DNA of 64,000 nucleotides from contig OX419759.1 in the NCBI GenBank assembly GCA_948567375.1, positions 46,973,493 through 47,037,492 of the forward strand, written 5' to 3'. A program made the position numbers and the translations under genes. Below are positions 9,438 to 19,699 of this stretch, one piece after another (the first letter of the stretch is position 1; each line of letters begins with the position of its first letter). A model generated the notes under the pieces. It ran no database searches. It was not told the DNA's origin and was given only the letters and a program-made list of their open reading frames with translations. Origin of the DNA: Lunularia cruciata (lineage: Eukaryota; Streptophyta; Marchantiopsida; Lunulariales; Lunulariaceae).

Positions 9438-10640
9438 CCACTAATGAAACTCTAACCGAGATAACTACACTAGGGGAAATGGCAACTTGTAACCTGCCAT
9501 CACAACACGCACTCTCATGGTGTGCATGTCATCACTTCCTGCCTCACCAGAGAGAAACAAAGGTAGTCTGATTGGTCATCACTCCAGCCTCACTACCAAG
9601 AGCACATCAAAGCACCAACGCTCAAAAGTCAAGGCACCTCGCACAAATGTGGTGCACAAATAGGAAGCATAGAATGGAGGGGGTCCAATCACAGAAATCT
9701 AAACAAAAACCCTCCATCTCATAAAACAACATAGGACTAACTTTGCCATCATTTGGCATTTGACATAAGAGAAGTTTGTATCTAAGTCCTAAGCTACCAA
9801 GATCACCAAGAATGGGATCAAATTGCCTCTCCTAGCCAAAGCTACAAGTGTATAGATAATTGTGATACAATCACTAGGACAACAAGTGAGGGTGGACCAG
9901 TTGGCTAGGGCACCAGTCTAGGAACAAGAGATCTAGGTGTCAAACCCTGTTATGCACAATCTAGTAGGATGGGCAGATTTGCCAACCAATGACCAAGATC
10001 TACTCTAAACTAGCTAGCCTCACGCTAGCAAGTTGGCTTGTTGGCCCTTCTAGGCCTTTGTAGCCTCTCATAACCCACAGCCCTATGCCTCAAAGCCTCT
10101 AAAAGCCAAATGAGGCCTTTCTTCTTGCCACTTCAAACCTCCTCCAAAATTTGGCAAAACTCCTCCAAACTAGCAAAACTCCTCCAAATCTGGCCAAAAT
10201 CCAGCCAAAATCTAACATAAAATCTGACATAAACCCTAAAGTTGTTTGGTCGCCAAATCCCCCGCCAACTCTTCACTCAAGCCAAATTGAAAATACAAGT
10301 TTCTCCAAATCACAAATTCACGAGAATAGTTTCCCAACTCCACCTTCAATTTTACTTTCTGAGCCCAACTCGCAACAAATTGGTCATGCCTTCACCTCCT
10401 AAGCTCAAAATTGCAACCACTGCTCCAAATTTGCTCCTTTTGTGCTCAAAAATTGGCCAGTGCTTCCGCACACCGTTTGCCTTACTGCCAAATCTACATC
10501 AAGCAACGAGCTTCTGCACACCAGGGAGAAACTGAACTTTAATTGAGCTATCAATGATCCACCGAGCTTGGAGATACCACCAACACTCAAAGTTCTTGCA
10601 CCTGATTTCCCTTTGATTTCACTTCTTTGATGTAATTAGA
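9438..10640 (-). other. Probable leader region of element G, no clear gene
   Basis: This lies between the gag start of G and its LTR-like sequence. It contains short CTCCAAA-rich direct repeats (10137-10230: several copies of AAAACTCCTCCAAA). Small ORFs on either strand (10151-10402, 10242-10535) have simple composition and no recognisable domain. No primer site was identified. Confidence 0.35.
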
Positions 10641-10940
10641 TTGTTTACCACTCTCACCTCAACTCAACTCAAATTAGTACTTGATATGTCACTCTATAAA
10701 CTGCCCACAACTGGGCACTAATTACATTTAAGCCATTATCACTCTAGCTAAGAGAATCTTGGTGACGCTCGCCAGCCTTTGTCCACCATAGCCAGGAACT
10801 CAAAGGCTCAACATCTAAGAAGTGAGCTCTCTGGAGCTGCACTTCAAAAGTATACCCCTTGGACTCGAGCTAGGTCTAATACCCTTATGGTAAACTTGAT
10901 GGTGCAAATGGTGCAAAGTGATGGTGGGCTCTACTGTGAA
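10641..10940 (-). repeat. LTR-like sequence of element G (inverted partner of 13396-13690)
   Basis: The reverse complement of this segment aligns along most of its length with 13396-13690. Shared blocks include GCACCATTTGCACCATCA, GTGCAGCTCCAGA/GTGTAGCTCCAGA, GAGCCTTTGAGTTC and GTAATTAGTGCCCA. On the G2 side the match lies downstream of integrase, which suggests an LTR. Exact ends were not found. Confidence 0.5.
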
Positions 10941-11103
10941 GTCAGTACACCAAACACAAAATCTGACCGTCGGAAAGTAGTCTTTGAGAAACTATTGAAA
11001 TAACTCTAACTACTATCACTGGAACTCTAGTGTCTAAGCAATCTAGATGCGACACTACAAATGGGGTGACATTGATGAAACTGACCAGGCTTACACATGA
11101 GTA

Positions 11104-11436
11104 GTTTTGGGGAGGTGAGCAAGAGAGAGCTTTTATGGAGCTCAAGGACATGTTGACATCTGCCCCTATTCTTAAGAGACCAATTAGAGATGACCATTCC
11201 AAGTTTACATTGATTGGAGTATATTGGGGCTTGGAGCAGTGCTCATCCAACATGATGATGAGAGGAAGGATTTTGTGGTGGCCCATGCTAGTTTCTCCAA
11301 CAATTTAATAGAGGCAAAATATAGTTCATATGAAGGAGAGTGTTTGGAAACAATATGGGCAATAGCACATTTCCAATGTTACCTACTTGGTAACCCTTCA
11401 CTTTCATCATTGATCATCAACCACTTAAGTGGTTGA
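11104..11436 (+). pseudogene. RT C-terminus / RNase H remnant of G2
   Basis: The translation shows the RT-RNase H junction of Gypsy elements: FMELKDMLTSAPIL, then GLGAVLIQHDDERKDFVVAHAS (the first RNase H strand, with the DASGxGxGAVL-type Asp degraded) and YSSYEGECLETIWAIAHFQCYLLG. The DHK motif expected next (TDHQPLKW) is degraded to IINHLSG with a frameshift. The palm part with YVDD is not visible upstream, so the piece is truncated at its 5' side. Confidence 0.65.
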
Positions 11437-11879
11437 CGAAGTCCGACAAGCTTTTAGGGAAGCTTGCATGATGGGCTCTAATTTTACAAGAGTATAATTT
11501 CATAATTATTCATAGACCTAGAGTGGTGAACCGTGATGTAGATGGGTTGGTACAAACCCATATCCTGGCCAAGAGGAGATCAAAGCATGTTGGCATGGTG
11601 AGACAGATGAGGAGCTGGTGCCAAGTTGGCATACCTCTACCTTTTATGTTTATTTTTTGAGGCTTTGGTGGTATTCTCTCAATGCATACAAGTGAAGTTA
11701 TTGAAGTCATAGATCTAGAGGGTAGAGATATCTATACAATTTAGCAAGACATTCATAATGATATCTTAGTGATGGATTATCTTTACATTGGTGTTGTGAG
11801 TGGCACAATTGGTGCCAAGGAGAGGGACAATGTTCTTCAATAAGCAAGGCGGTTTAGATTGGAGGGCAATTAACTTCTT

Positions 11880-12690
11880 TCTGTATGAGAGGATGGTAGA
11901 GTGCAAATAGTACCACTCCCATCTCAAAATCCACAATTGGTCCATCATGATCATGAGGAGCTGGGACATTTTGGAGTAAAGCATACATATAACTTAGTCC
12001 ATAATTATTATTGGTGGCATGGTATGCACACCAATGTATACTAGTTTTTTGCCAAATGTGTGGTTTGTGACCAAGTCAGAGTATCATTTAATGCTCCTAT
12101 GCTATAGTTACACCCATTACCTATCATGAGGTTGGGTTATTATTAGAGTTTGGACTTTGTTTGACCTTTACCATTGACTATGAGACATCATCAGTATGTT
12201 TTGGTTATGATGGAGCAATTCTCCAAGAAGATTGAGTTGGTGGCACTTCTTGATAAGTCCAATGAAGGGACAGCTTACTCATTCCTAGATTGGGTTCTTA
12301 GTCATTTGGTGCACCAATTGAGGTTTTGATTGATCAGGGTACAAAGTTCTTGGGGGAGCTTCAAGTCTTGTGTGACAAAGCCTTCATTGATCATCATACT
12401 ACCTCTTGAGATCACCATGAGGTAGATGGCTGAGTAGAGAGAGTGGTTTAGATAGTGAAAAGAGGATTGCATAAGTAAGGTTTGCATAGAGGCCACTCAA
12501 GAGATTGGGATCTCTAGTTACCTTGGTTGGCCATGGGCTATTGGTTCAACTAGCCTGCGTCTTTAGCATTCTTCTCTCCTTACTTTCTACTCTATGGACA
12601 AGATCCAAATTTACCTATAGCTATTTATTAGGATGTTATTGTAGTTTTAGACTTGGATGATCCAAACATATAGGTGAGTTCATGTTCTCA
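11880..12690 (+). pseudogene. Integrase remnant of G2
   Basis: Across frames: HDHEELGHFGVKHTYN and later CAKCVVCDQ give the HHCC zinc module (11945-12070). LDFV and VLVMMEQFSKKIELV follow as the first part of the catalytic core, then a badly broken region and LPWLAMGYWFN / LYGQDPNLP from the C-terminal half. Multiple stops and frameshifts make it an old pseudogene. No chromodomain is visible downstream. Confidence 0.6.
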
Positions 12691-13151
12691 ATGAGCACTA
12701 TCTTGAGAGTGCGTGAGTTTTTGCCTTCTAGAGTTCTTGTGTTAGAAGGATGTGATGGTGTTGTTTGGAAGGATCATGTGTGCAACTTTGCACTATGCCA
12801 CCTCCCAAACATTGGTGGCACTTGTACATGTAGGCTTGTGGTGTATGTTATGTGGCTCTTCTAGTGGAGTTGTTACTATATTGGTGTGTGATAGCTATTT
12901 GAGAGGAGTTCATATAGCATGTTTGATTCCTCCTCTCATAGTGGTTACTCAAAGACAATGGTTATATCCTAGATAAACTTGAACTATAGCTAGTTTGCCA
13001 TTTATGTGGTATAGATTACAAATATGCGACTAACAATGGGCTTGATAGCACTTGGCCTCTTGATCTTTGCCCACCATAGGGTATACCATATACTTGGAGT
13101 AGATGGCTATATGGAGTTAGAGGGACTTAACCACCAACTAGGAGAGCGATT

Positions 13152-13796
13152 ATGGCACTTTAGGGTCTGTGTATGACTTATGTATGAGTTCTACTTCTAT
13201 AGTGTATGAAGTTGACAGCAATGTATGTTGTATGGCAATGTATAAATTCACAACAGTTGTCATAACATTTGTAGCACCAAAGCTAGGTTGCTTGGATATT
13301 GGAGTGGTAGTGTTGGTAGTCTGAGATATTTTGGTAATTATGCATGGACTACTTATTGGTGGTCCAATTTTATGTTTAGGCTACTAATCACATGGTGAGA
13401 CCCATTGTCACTAGCACCATTTGCACCATCAGATGCACTATCAGTGTTGCCACTAGGGCTAGAGACCTAGGTCAAGCAGAGGGATATACCTTCAAAGTGT
13501 AGCTCCAGAATGCTCACTTCTTTGATGCTCAGCCTTTGAGTTCTTGGTTATGATGGACAGAGGCTAGCAAGCAGCACTTGGACTCTCTTAGTTAGAGTGG
13601 ATCTTGGCTTGACTGTAATTAGTGCCCAATTGTTGGCAGATTATTGAGTGAAGGATTGAGTACATATTTTATTTGAGTGTGATTTGAGTGGAAGAATGAA
13701 TTGATTATTGTGGCACTTTAGAGTTCATGTATGACTTATGTGTGAGTTTTATTTCTATATTGTATGAAGTTGTGAGCAATGTATGTTGTGTAGCGA
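13152..13796. repeat. Two ~90-bp direct repeats around the G2 LTR-like segment
   Basis: 13152-13243 and 13705-13796 share GGCACTTTAG, GTATGACTTATGT and GTATGAAGTTG plus GCAATGTATGTTGT. They flank the LTR-like block and may be part of a larger duplicated terminal unit. Confidence 0.5.
13396..13690 (+). repeat. LTR-like sequence of G2 (inverted match of 10641-10940)
   Basis: Homologous to the reverse complement of 10641-10940 over nearly 300 bp with moderate divergence; lies downstream of the integrase remnant. Boundaries approximate. Confidence 0.5.
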
Positions 13797-14324
13797 TGTA
13801 TGTTGTGTAGCAACATATATATGCATGACAAGCAAGATATGACATTAAGTATGGATAGAAAACACCACAGATAAAACACCATGAGGATAAAGCATATAAG
13901 GGTTCAATATTCATTATGTAAGGAATTAGTAATAGTATTTGTTCCTTTGACCCTATTTTTTTTTAATTGTGGATGACACAAAGAACAACTCTCTTAGCAT
14001 AGTGATTATATTAGTTTGCACATATTGAGTTTCATGCAAATTAACTTTTTATTCAAAATATAGTCATAAATTTGTCATAACATTTCTTCATAAAATATTA
14101 TAAAATAAAATTCACTAAAAGAATACCACACTTAAAACAAGTTTACTTGCCGTGGGTAGAAAAAGCAAGAAAATTTACATGATCCGTGACTAACTATGAC
14201 GACTACTCATAGGAGTTCAGCCAAAAATTGAAGGCGAAGATCCAAATTAGATTTGGCTGATACTAACAATAACAACAATATGTTAATAAAAATATGAAGT
14301 AGAATTTTGAAGTACTTTTAAATT

Positions 14325-14500
14325 ACATAAAAATATAGAAAAGGCAACCATGTAGCAAACACAAAGGGTGGGAAGGTCACATCAAGCCACACAAGGGAGC
14401 AACAAAAGAGGTAAAATGGAGCTAAGCTACAATAATATTGATATGAGAATTCTGCCCTACTGCACTTAAGAGTTCCGAGCTATGCAAGTTACAAGGTCTA
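14325..14500 (-). repeat. 3' tail of RLE-type non-LTR element (copy T1)
   Basis: On the minus strand it contains the full tail seen at 31655-31795 and 35880-36010: TGCATAGCTCGGA, AGGGCAG, GCTTAGCTCCATTTTACC, GGCTTGATG, TTCCCA and CTACATGGTTGCC. It directly follows the element C-terminal coding fragment at 14501-14870. Confidence 0.7.
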
Positions 14501-14870
14501 CAAATTACTAGAGCATCCGAAGAAACATCACCTAGTGTGATTATTTTCCTATGGATTGCACAAACCAATGCTCTCCCTTAGAGCAATGGCCACACATTGT
14601 CTAAAGTATGTTACAAAAGTAGAGTAATGGACATAATACATTCCAAATATGAGAGAGAGATCCATACCCTTGACATCTAATATGATAAGCTCTCATCCAC
14701 TCCCTAACCATGACAAATGGATGGTACCCTCGACGTCTAATATGATAAGCTCTCATGCACTCCCTTACAAATGGATGGTACACTTGACGTCTAATATGAT
14801 AAGTTCCCCTTAACTCCTTGACAACTGTATCTAACTCAATGTCCATCATATAACTCCAAGTAGATGACAA
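14501..14870 (-). pseudogene. C-terminal fragment of RLE-type non-LTR retrotransposon protein
   Basis: The minus strand encodes RECMRAYHIRRRGYHPF, matching ECMRAYHVRRQRVPLS at 31440-31500. The following nucleotides match 31500-31640 (ATACTTTG, TGTCCATT, GTGCAATCC, GATGCTCTAGTAATTTGTAGACC). The coding segment carries two to three tandem copies of the AYHIRR unit (14672-14800), a local duplication absent from the other copies. It is 5' truncated, as is common for non-LTR elements. Confidence 0.65.
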
Positions 14871-15470
14871 TTCATTGTTACTCAGGGTTTACCCTAGTCC
14901 ACCGCCAAGGCCAAAATGGGTTGGATTCCTTCCCCCCGTCCAGGAGTGTAAAAATAAATCCTTAGAGTGGAAGAGCCAAGAGCAACTTGATGAAGGACTC
15001 TTCCAAAGCCAAGAAAGCAGTGAAGAATCTAGGGACGGAACGGAAGCATTTTCAATTATAAGCTCGACTTGAATGTGGAGGAAAGGGGTTGAAATAAAGC
15101 CGGAGCATTCATACATTAAGCTTTTATTGATTTCTTTTCCGTGTGAGATTCTGGAGCGAATCATTCGCTATCATTATGAGGAGTTGGGTGACAGTTGTTT
15201 GGCTGAGATCGGTTAAAAGCTCGCTTGTGACGTTCCACACAATACGCAAAGATCACGTCAAGAGAATTCTAATTTCGGAGAAGATTTGATATTTCTCTGA
15301 ATGAATTCTTTTTTTCGTTGATTTCAAATCGTCAATGTTATGACTTCGGATCAGATTTTAAGTCTGAGCATGCGCAGCTTCAAGCCTTTCTCTTCTTAAC
15401 TATAGTAGATTCAGAGGTATCTTTCTTAACCAGGCGTTTAGTCATGTCTACAAGTGGGTGAGGAACACCT
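14871..15470. other. Unassigned segment with two short open frames
   Basis: There are open frames on both strands (14875-15072 plus, 14889-15164 minus) and a plus-strand stretch ~15090-15215 reading ILERIIRYHYEELGDSC. Base composition differs from the flanking repeats and it could be inserted foreign or organelle DNA. I cannot name it. Confidence 0.25.
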
Positions 15471-15640
15471 CGTGTGATAACAAGACCGACAGGAAGAACC
15501 CATCAAGCCGTACAAAGAGAATACATTGGAGGTAAAATGGGCTAAACCCCATACTATCGGTAAGAGGAATCTGTGTATCTATCTACAACTAATACTTGTA
15601 AAAGGCGACCGCGTAGGAACTACAACTAATCAGTGGGAAG
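15470..15640 (-). repeat. Tail-family repeat T2, antisense
   Basis: Plus strand reads GGAAGAACCCATCAAGCCGTAC, GGTAAAATGGGCTAAACCCCATA and GGTAAGAGGAATCTG, the reverse complement of the element tail. A second GGCGACCGCGTAGGAA end motif follows at ~15605. It forms an inverted pair with T3. Confidence 0.6.
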
Positions 15641-15877
15641 GAAGATGCATCGAGTTGCTGACTATACACAAACCCTCGGCCCCTCGTGACTCAACCGTAG
15701 ATCAACGGTAGAGCCCTCCTAATTAGTTGTAGATCTAACCAAGAGTCTTCTAATGTGATTGGTTGTTTTGGAGGTGAAATAAGTCAAAATGAGACCGAAT
15801 ACAAGAGTTTTTTACTTGTATAGCTCGCATATCTTAGGTGCGGGAGGGCAGATTCCTCATATAGACTATGAGTCTAT

Positions 15878-15967
15878 ATTCTCGATTTGTGCGTGTCATC
15901 CTTAGCGCAGGGGCCATGCTAATCTTCTCTCTATCGTTCCAATTTCTTCGGATGTCCCCGAAGGGAC
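15878..15967 (-). ncRNA. U6: U6 spliceosomal snRNA sequence, probably a pseudogene
   Basis: The minus strand starts GTCCCTTCGGGGACATCC and continues through AATTGGAACGATAGAGAGAAGATTAGCATGG (split here only for description), CCCCTGCGCTAAGGATGACACGCACAAATCGAGAA. This is plant U6 from base 1 to about base 90, including the ACAGAGA-equivalent region (AGAGAGA here, altered) and AGC. The last ~12 bases and the terminal T-run are missing. No upstream sequence element or TATA box sits at the plant-typical spacing; instead tail-repeat DNA and a second U6 fragment lie upstream. I therefore call it a retrocopy or chimera rather than a working gene. Confidence 0.8.
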
Positions 15968-15991
15968 GTGGGGATATGGGGCTTAGCCTCC

Positions 15992-16043
15992 GTGCTAATC
16001 TTCTCGGTATCGTTCCAATTTTATCGGATGTCCCCGAAGGGAT
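15992..16043 (-). ncRNA. U6: Second, partial U6 copy (5' half)
   Basis: The minus strand has CCCTTCGGGGACATCCGATAAAATTGGAACGATACCGAGAAGATTAGCA (5' ~50 bases of U6), breaking off at GATTAGCACG. Both copies are preceded by nearly the same GGCTAAGC(T/C)CCATATCCCC, so this is a ~76-bp tandem duplication of the U6 5' half plus tail junction. This copy keeps GATAAAATTGG, closer to standard U6 than the longer copy. Confidence 0.75.
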
Positions 16044-16189
16044 GCGGGGATATGGAGCTTAGCCTCGTGTTACTCTTTTTTTCTCTCCCTTTGTATTGTG
16101 CTTGATTTGTATTGTGCTTGATGGGTTCTTCCCATCCTCCGGTTTTCCTACACGGTCGCCTAATTGACATTTTACTTTCAAAAGTTCAA

Positions 16190-19100
16190 TCAGGAAGATC
16201 TCGCCTGACGATAGATAAGAACGTATCTTCCTTCCCTCCTTTTGGTGGGGCCCGAGGGGGCCGGGTTAGAATTTTACCAGCACTGGCGCTTGCGGTACAA
16301 TAACCTTGAGCTTCCGCATGGCCGAGGGGAGATTTCGGAAATTTGTCCTGAATAACGTCTTACCAGGTGTTTCTTCCCACTTCTGTAACTTTGGGATCCA
16401 TCCATAGCTATGTAGTTTACTTCCTGAATACCAAAGCTTTCCTCCTTAATTCCAAAGTGCTCTGGATGAGTGGGAAGAATCCATGTTCCCGCAGTTCCTG
16501 GAGTAGTGGTCGATTTCGCCGGACGTGATTTGATTCATTATCGTTTAGCAGTCAGAAATCTTGAACCTATGGCTTCCTTCGGCCTTGATGTGGAGACGAG
16601 TTTTAAAGGATAGAGCGTTCGATCTTATGAAGGCTTGTAATCTAGTCGTCAGCAACAAATCCTTCCCCTCCTTGCCCCCGTCCAAATCCCGCCCATTTAA
16701 TGTTGACCTACAATCCTACTTCCAGCAGGGCTTTTCTAATTCTCATGATGGAAAGAATCCACAAAGCAGTCCGTTGATGGTTCAGTTGCAGCTGCTCTCT
16801 TTCACATGATCTTGTGTCTCCTCGAGACGAGATAACCAACCAGATTTCCTTTCTCCGAAAAGCTGTAGTTTGTTTGTTGCTTCCGTGAAAGAAAGTCTCC
16901 TCCTTTGCCATTCGCGTGTTCTTCCCATCACGGTGGAATTATATAGCGTGGCGAATTCGGATTCAATCGCACACACTTGTATCACGACAGGAGTTACAGA
17001 CAGTAGGATAATTATCTAATATTATATATTCAGGCCTTACTATCTTAAGCCTGAACCTCCCTCTTGTACAGTAGTGTCAACCAGTTGCATACAGTAGCAA
17101 GATTAAGTATATCATCCTTTCAACAGCGTCAGACAGGAATTACATACAGTCTGCGGCATTCCTTCTTGCAGAGAGTTTGGACCGTTCTCAGGTTTTCAAG
17201 TGTAAGGCTGCATTGTGTGCGGCCGCTATTCCTTTTCTTTGAAGGGACTACTGACCCATCTGTCGATTGTTGCATGGGCTCATTGGAAAGTCGATGGACG
17301 CTTGGTCCTTTATTCCTTGCCACTCGCTGTCAAGTGGACCGCAAAGACTTACTCCAAATCGTGATGTATCATTCGGTGTCCAGGCTATGAATCATGATAA
17401 TCTTGACCCGCTTGTTGCTTATCACACTCTTGACGTGAGAATGTCGAGTCCAATGGCATCCTCTTGTGGAATCATTCAGACTCATGTGGCTATCATCATT
17501 CAATGTATGGCTAAAGCAGGCAGTCGTCGACTGGTGCTTGTGCAGGTGGCGAGGTCATTTTAAGGAAAGACAGTATCCTCGCCAAGAAGACGATCGAAGG
17601 CGAAGAAAGGTAGTCACGAGTTGCAAAAGGAGAAAGCTTTAATAATTTCATCCTCTATTACCGGTCACAATTGCATTGGAGATTCCACCATGAAGGAGAG
17701 TGAGGGCGAGAAAACGGAGTCACGAGTTCAATAGAGGAGAAAGCATTTATTTGTCTCAGTCTCCGTTACCCACGAATATGCAGTGAAGGTTTCCAAGCAT
17801 GAAGAGTAGTGAGGGCGAGAAAGTGGTGTCACGAGTTGCACGGAGGAAGACGTAAGATCTTTCATCCTCATCTTACACTTGACAGAACCTACCGCTCGAA
17901 CTTGGTCAGTTCACTTGATAACAACAGAGCTCAGGTTAACGGAGGTAAACTCTGATCATGCCCAGGTCAGGAGACTGTACATGTAAATGAGGAGGATATC
18001 ATGTGCTTGATATCTTGATTCAGACTTTAAAAGTTATGAACTGGCTGATACTGGCAGAAGTGACTGGAGTTAGGTGAATCGCAGGGTTTAGGTAGCCTGT
18101 TGATTTTATGTTGACGGAACGGGAGAGAATTCTACTAAAGGAGTGCAGTAGTCTGAACGCTGTTCAAGATTTCAGGAGATTGACAGCTTAGATTAATTAT
18201 GAGAAAAGTAATTCCTTATCCACTGACAGGATAAAAGAAAAGACAAACAAAACATTTATATATACACTCCTTTAATTCTAAATCAAAAGTCTATCTATCT
18301 TTCTCCGGCAAAAAAGAATTACTTGCTCATGAAGAACACTAGGGAAACTAACTTAGTAAGTACGAGCATCCAGATCTACATTTTGGTCATGATCATAGAA
18401 GGATAAGATCGATCAGACAAAACATCAAAAGCACAGCTCGGCGCATGGGACCAAAAGTATGCGTAATTGTAGCAATTTCACCGTGTTTATCAACGATGCC
18501 ACGATGGATCAAACTGTTGCAAATCCTGAATGTCACGTATGGCTTCATAAGTATTTGTTTATCGACGTAGTGACTTACAGTGAAGAGTTTCTGAGATATT
18601 TCATTGAAGTCTCTTCGGTTTTATGTAGTAATGAGAAAGGGTAAACACACCTCAAGTTTTCTGCTCATCCACCTCAGCGGAATCATACCGGTCACTCTTT
18701 GCGACACTCGGCTTCAATCTTGTAATGAAATGCAAAGGTGACTCCATTTACCTGCTACTGCAGGTGAGAAGGAATGCTAATTCCAGGGAAAGAAGCGTGC
18801 GTATAACATTTGGAGCTTGGTAGTGTGAAGGGAGTCGTTCGTGGAAAAATCACTGGAAGCACAGGTCGTGAATTGCTTATACTGGGTAAAAGGGGTGAGG
18901 TAAATAAGCAGAAAACGAGGTGGGTTTACCGTTTCCCATATGTACTATGGTGGGTATATGCGATAAAGGGGGTAATTTTCACGATGGGGCAAGCGAATTG
19001 CAATCTACACAGGGCGGGCCGTTTATGTCGTAGTTGTGGAAACGCCCCACTACCATGTTCACAATGGAACGCCCTGCGGCCCACACTTTATGGCAGTTGC

Positions 19101-19340
19101 CAAAAGGAGCAACAGTAGTAACATTTAGTATGATCTTCTGCTGGAATCGTCCTCTTCATCCGAACAAAAGAGAGGGACCGCCAGGAGGTTTGGAACACCA
19201 CATGCGGAATGCTCTATACTGTACATAGTTTCAATGAAATTCTCCCATCCACTCCCAATACCTGAGATACTTCCGTTCCGACCACGAGATTACATTTATG
19301 AGGTTTTGCAGTTATCCACGTACTGTACTTCATGTTACAA
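16190..19340. other. Unannotated intergenic DNA
   Basis: About 3.1 kb without a supportable gene. Short open frames (e.g. 16561-16809, 17064-17390, 18810-19118) have no recognisable domain and overlap frames on the other strand. The only structure I see is the imperfect tandem repeat at 17580-17890. Confidence 0.5.
17580..17890. repeat. Three imperfect ~110-bp tandem repeats
   Basis: Each unit carries GGCGA(A/G)AA..., GTCACGAGTT, GGAGAAAGC or similar, a TCATCCTC/TCTCAGTCTCC block, and ...CATGAAG...AGTGAGGGCGAG. Units start near 17598, 17709 and 17815. Repeat function unknown; non-coding. Confidence 0.6.
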
Positions 19341-19344
19341 CTTC

Positions 19345-19485
19345 TTTAGGATGTAGGGCAGATTTCTCATACCAACATTGTGGGATTTAGCGCCATTTTA
19401 TCTGTTTTGTCTCATTGTTGTACGGGCTTGATGGGGTCGTCCCATCCTTCGTGTTTTCTACGCGGTCATCTTTCTTTCTTCAGAG
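19345..19485 (+). repeat. Tail-family repeat T4
   Basis: Contains GTAGGGCAGATTTCTCATA, GGATTTAGCGCCATTTTATC, GTACGGGCTTGATGGGGTCG, TCCCATCCTTCGTG and TTTTCTACGCGGTCATC. No element coding sequence precedes it. Confidence 0.7.
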
Positions 19486-19514
19486 TTGTAGTATGAAGTT
19501 ACCTAAAGAGAAAC

Positions 19515-19690
19515 AAGCGTGTGATAACAAGGATGGGAAGACGCCTATCAAAACATGAAAGGTAAAATGGGGCTTAATCTCAAGGAAAGGACATAGGGAT
19601 AAAATGGGGTTAAACACAAGAGTTTCGGTAAGAAGAATCTGCCCTGCAACACCTAAGATATCTGAGTTAGGTGTTGAAGATACCTAAGTT
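19515..19690 (-). repeat. Tail-family repeat T5, antisense
   Basis: GGATGGGAAGACGCCTATCAA, GGTAAAATGGGGCTTAAT, GGTAAGAAGAATCTGCCCTG and ACACCTAAGATATCTGAG: the reverse complement of the tail. The middle is locally duplicated (GGTAAAATGGGGCTTAA at 19560 and ATAAAATGGGGTTAAA at 19591). It lies 30 bp from T4 in opposite orientation. Confidence 0.65.
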
Positions 19691-19699
19691 ATCTAAATT

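Larger units (their letters stand above)
11080..13800 (+). mobile_element. Decayed Ty3/Gypsy pol remnant G2 with LTR-like 3' end
   Basis: Plus-strand RT/RNase H (11104-11436) and integrase (11880-12690) are followed by non-coding DNA and an LTR-like segment. There is no gag or protease. Its LTR-like segment is the inverted match of that of G, so G2 is either a second element of the same family in opposite orientation or the other part of one element broken by an inversion. Confidence 0.55.
15815..16170 (+). repeat. Tail-family repeat T3, split by U6 sequence
   Basis: Left part 15815-15870 reads TATAGCTCGCATATCTTAGGTGC and GGGCAG...CTCATATAGACT. The right part 16050-16170 reads GGAGCTTAGCCTC, CTCTCCCTTTGTA, GATGGGTTCTTCCCATC and CTACACGGTCGCC. 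Between them lie one near-complete and one partial antisense U6 sequence. Confidence 0.65.

Noticed and set aside
15878-15967. A functional U6 gene
   Set aside because: The 3' end is missing and there is no plant-type upstream element or TATA box; it is flanked by tail-repeat DNA and a partial duplicate.
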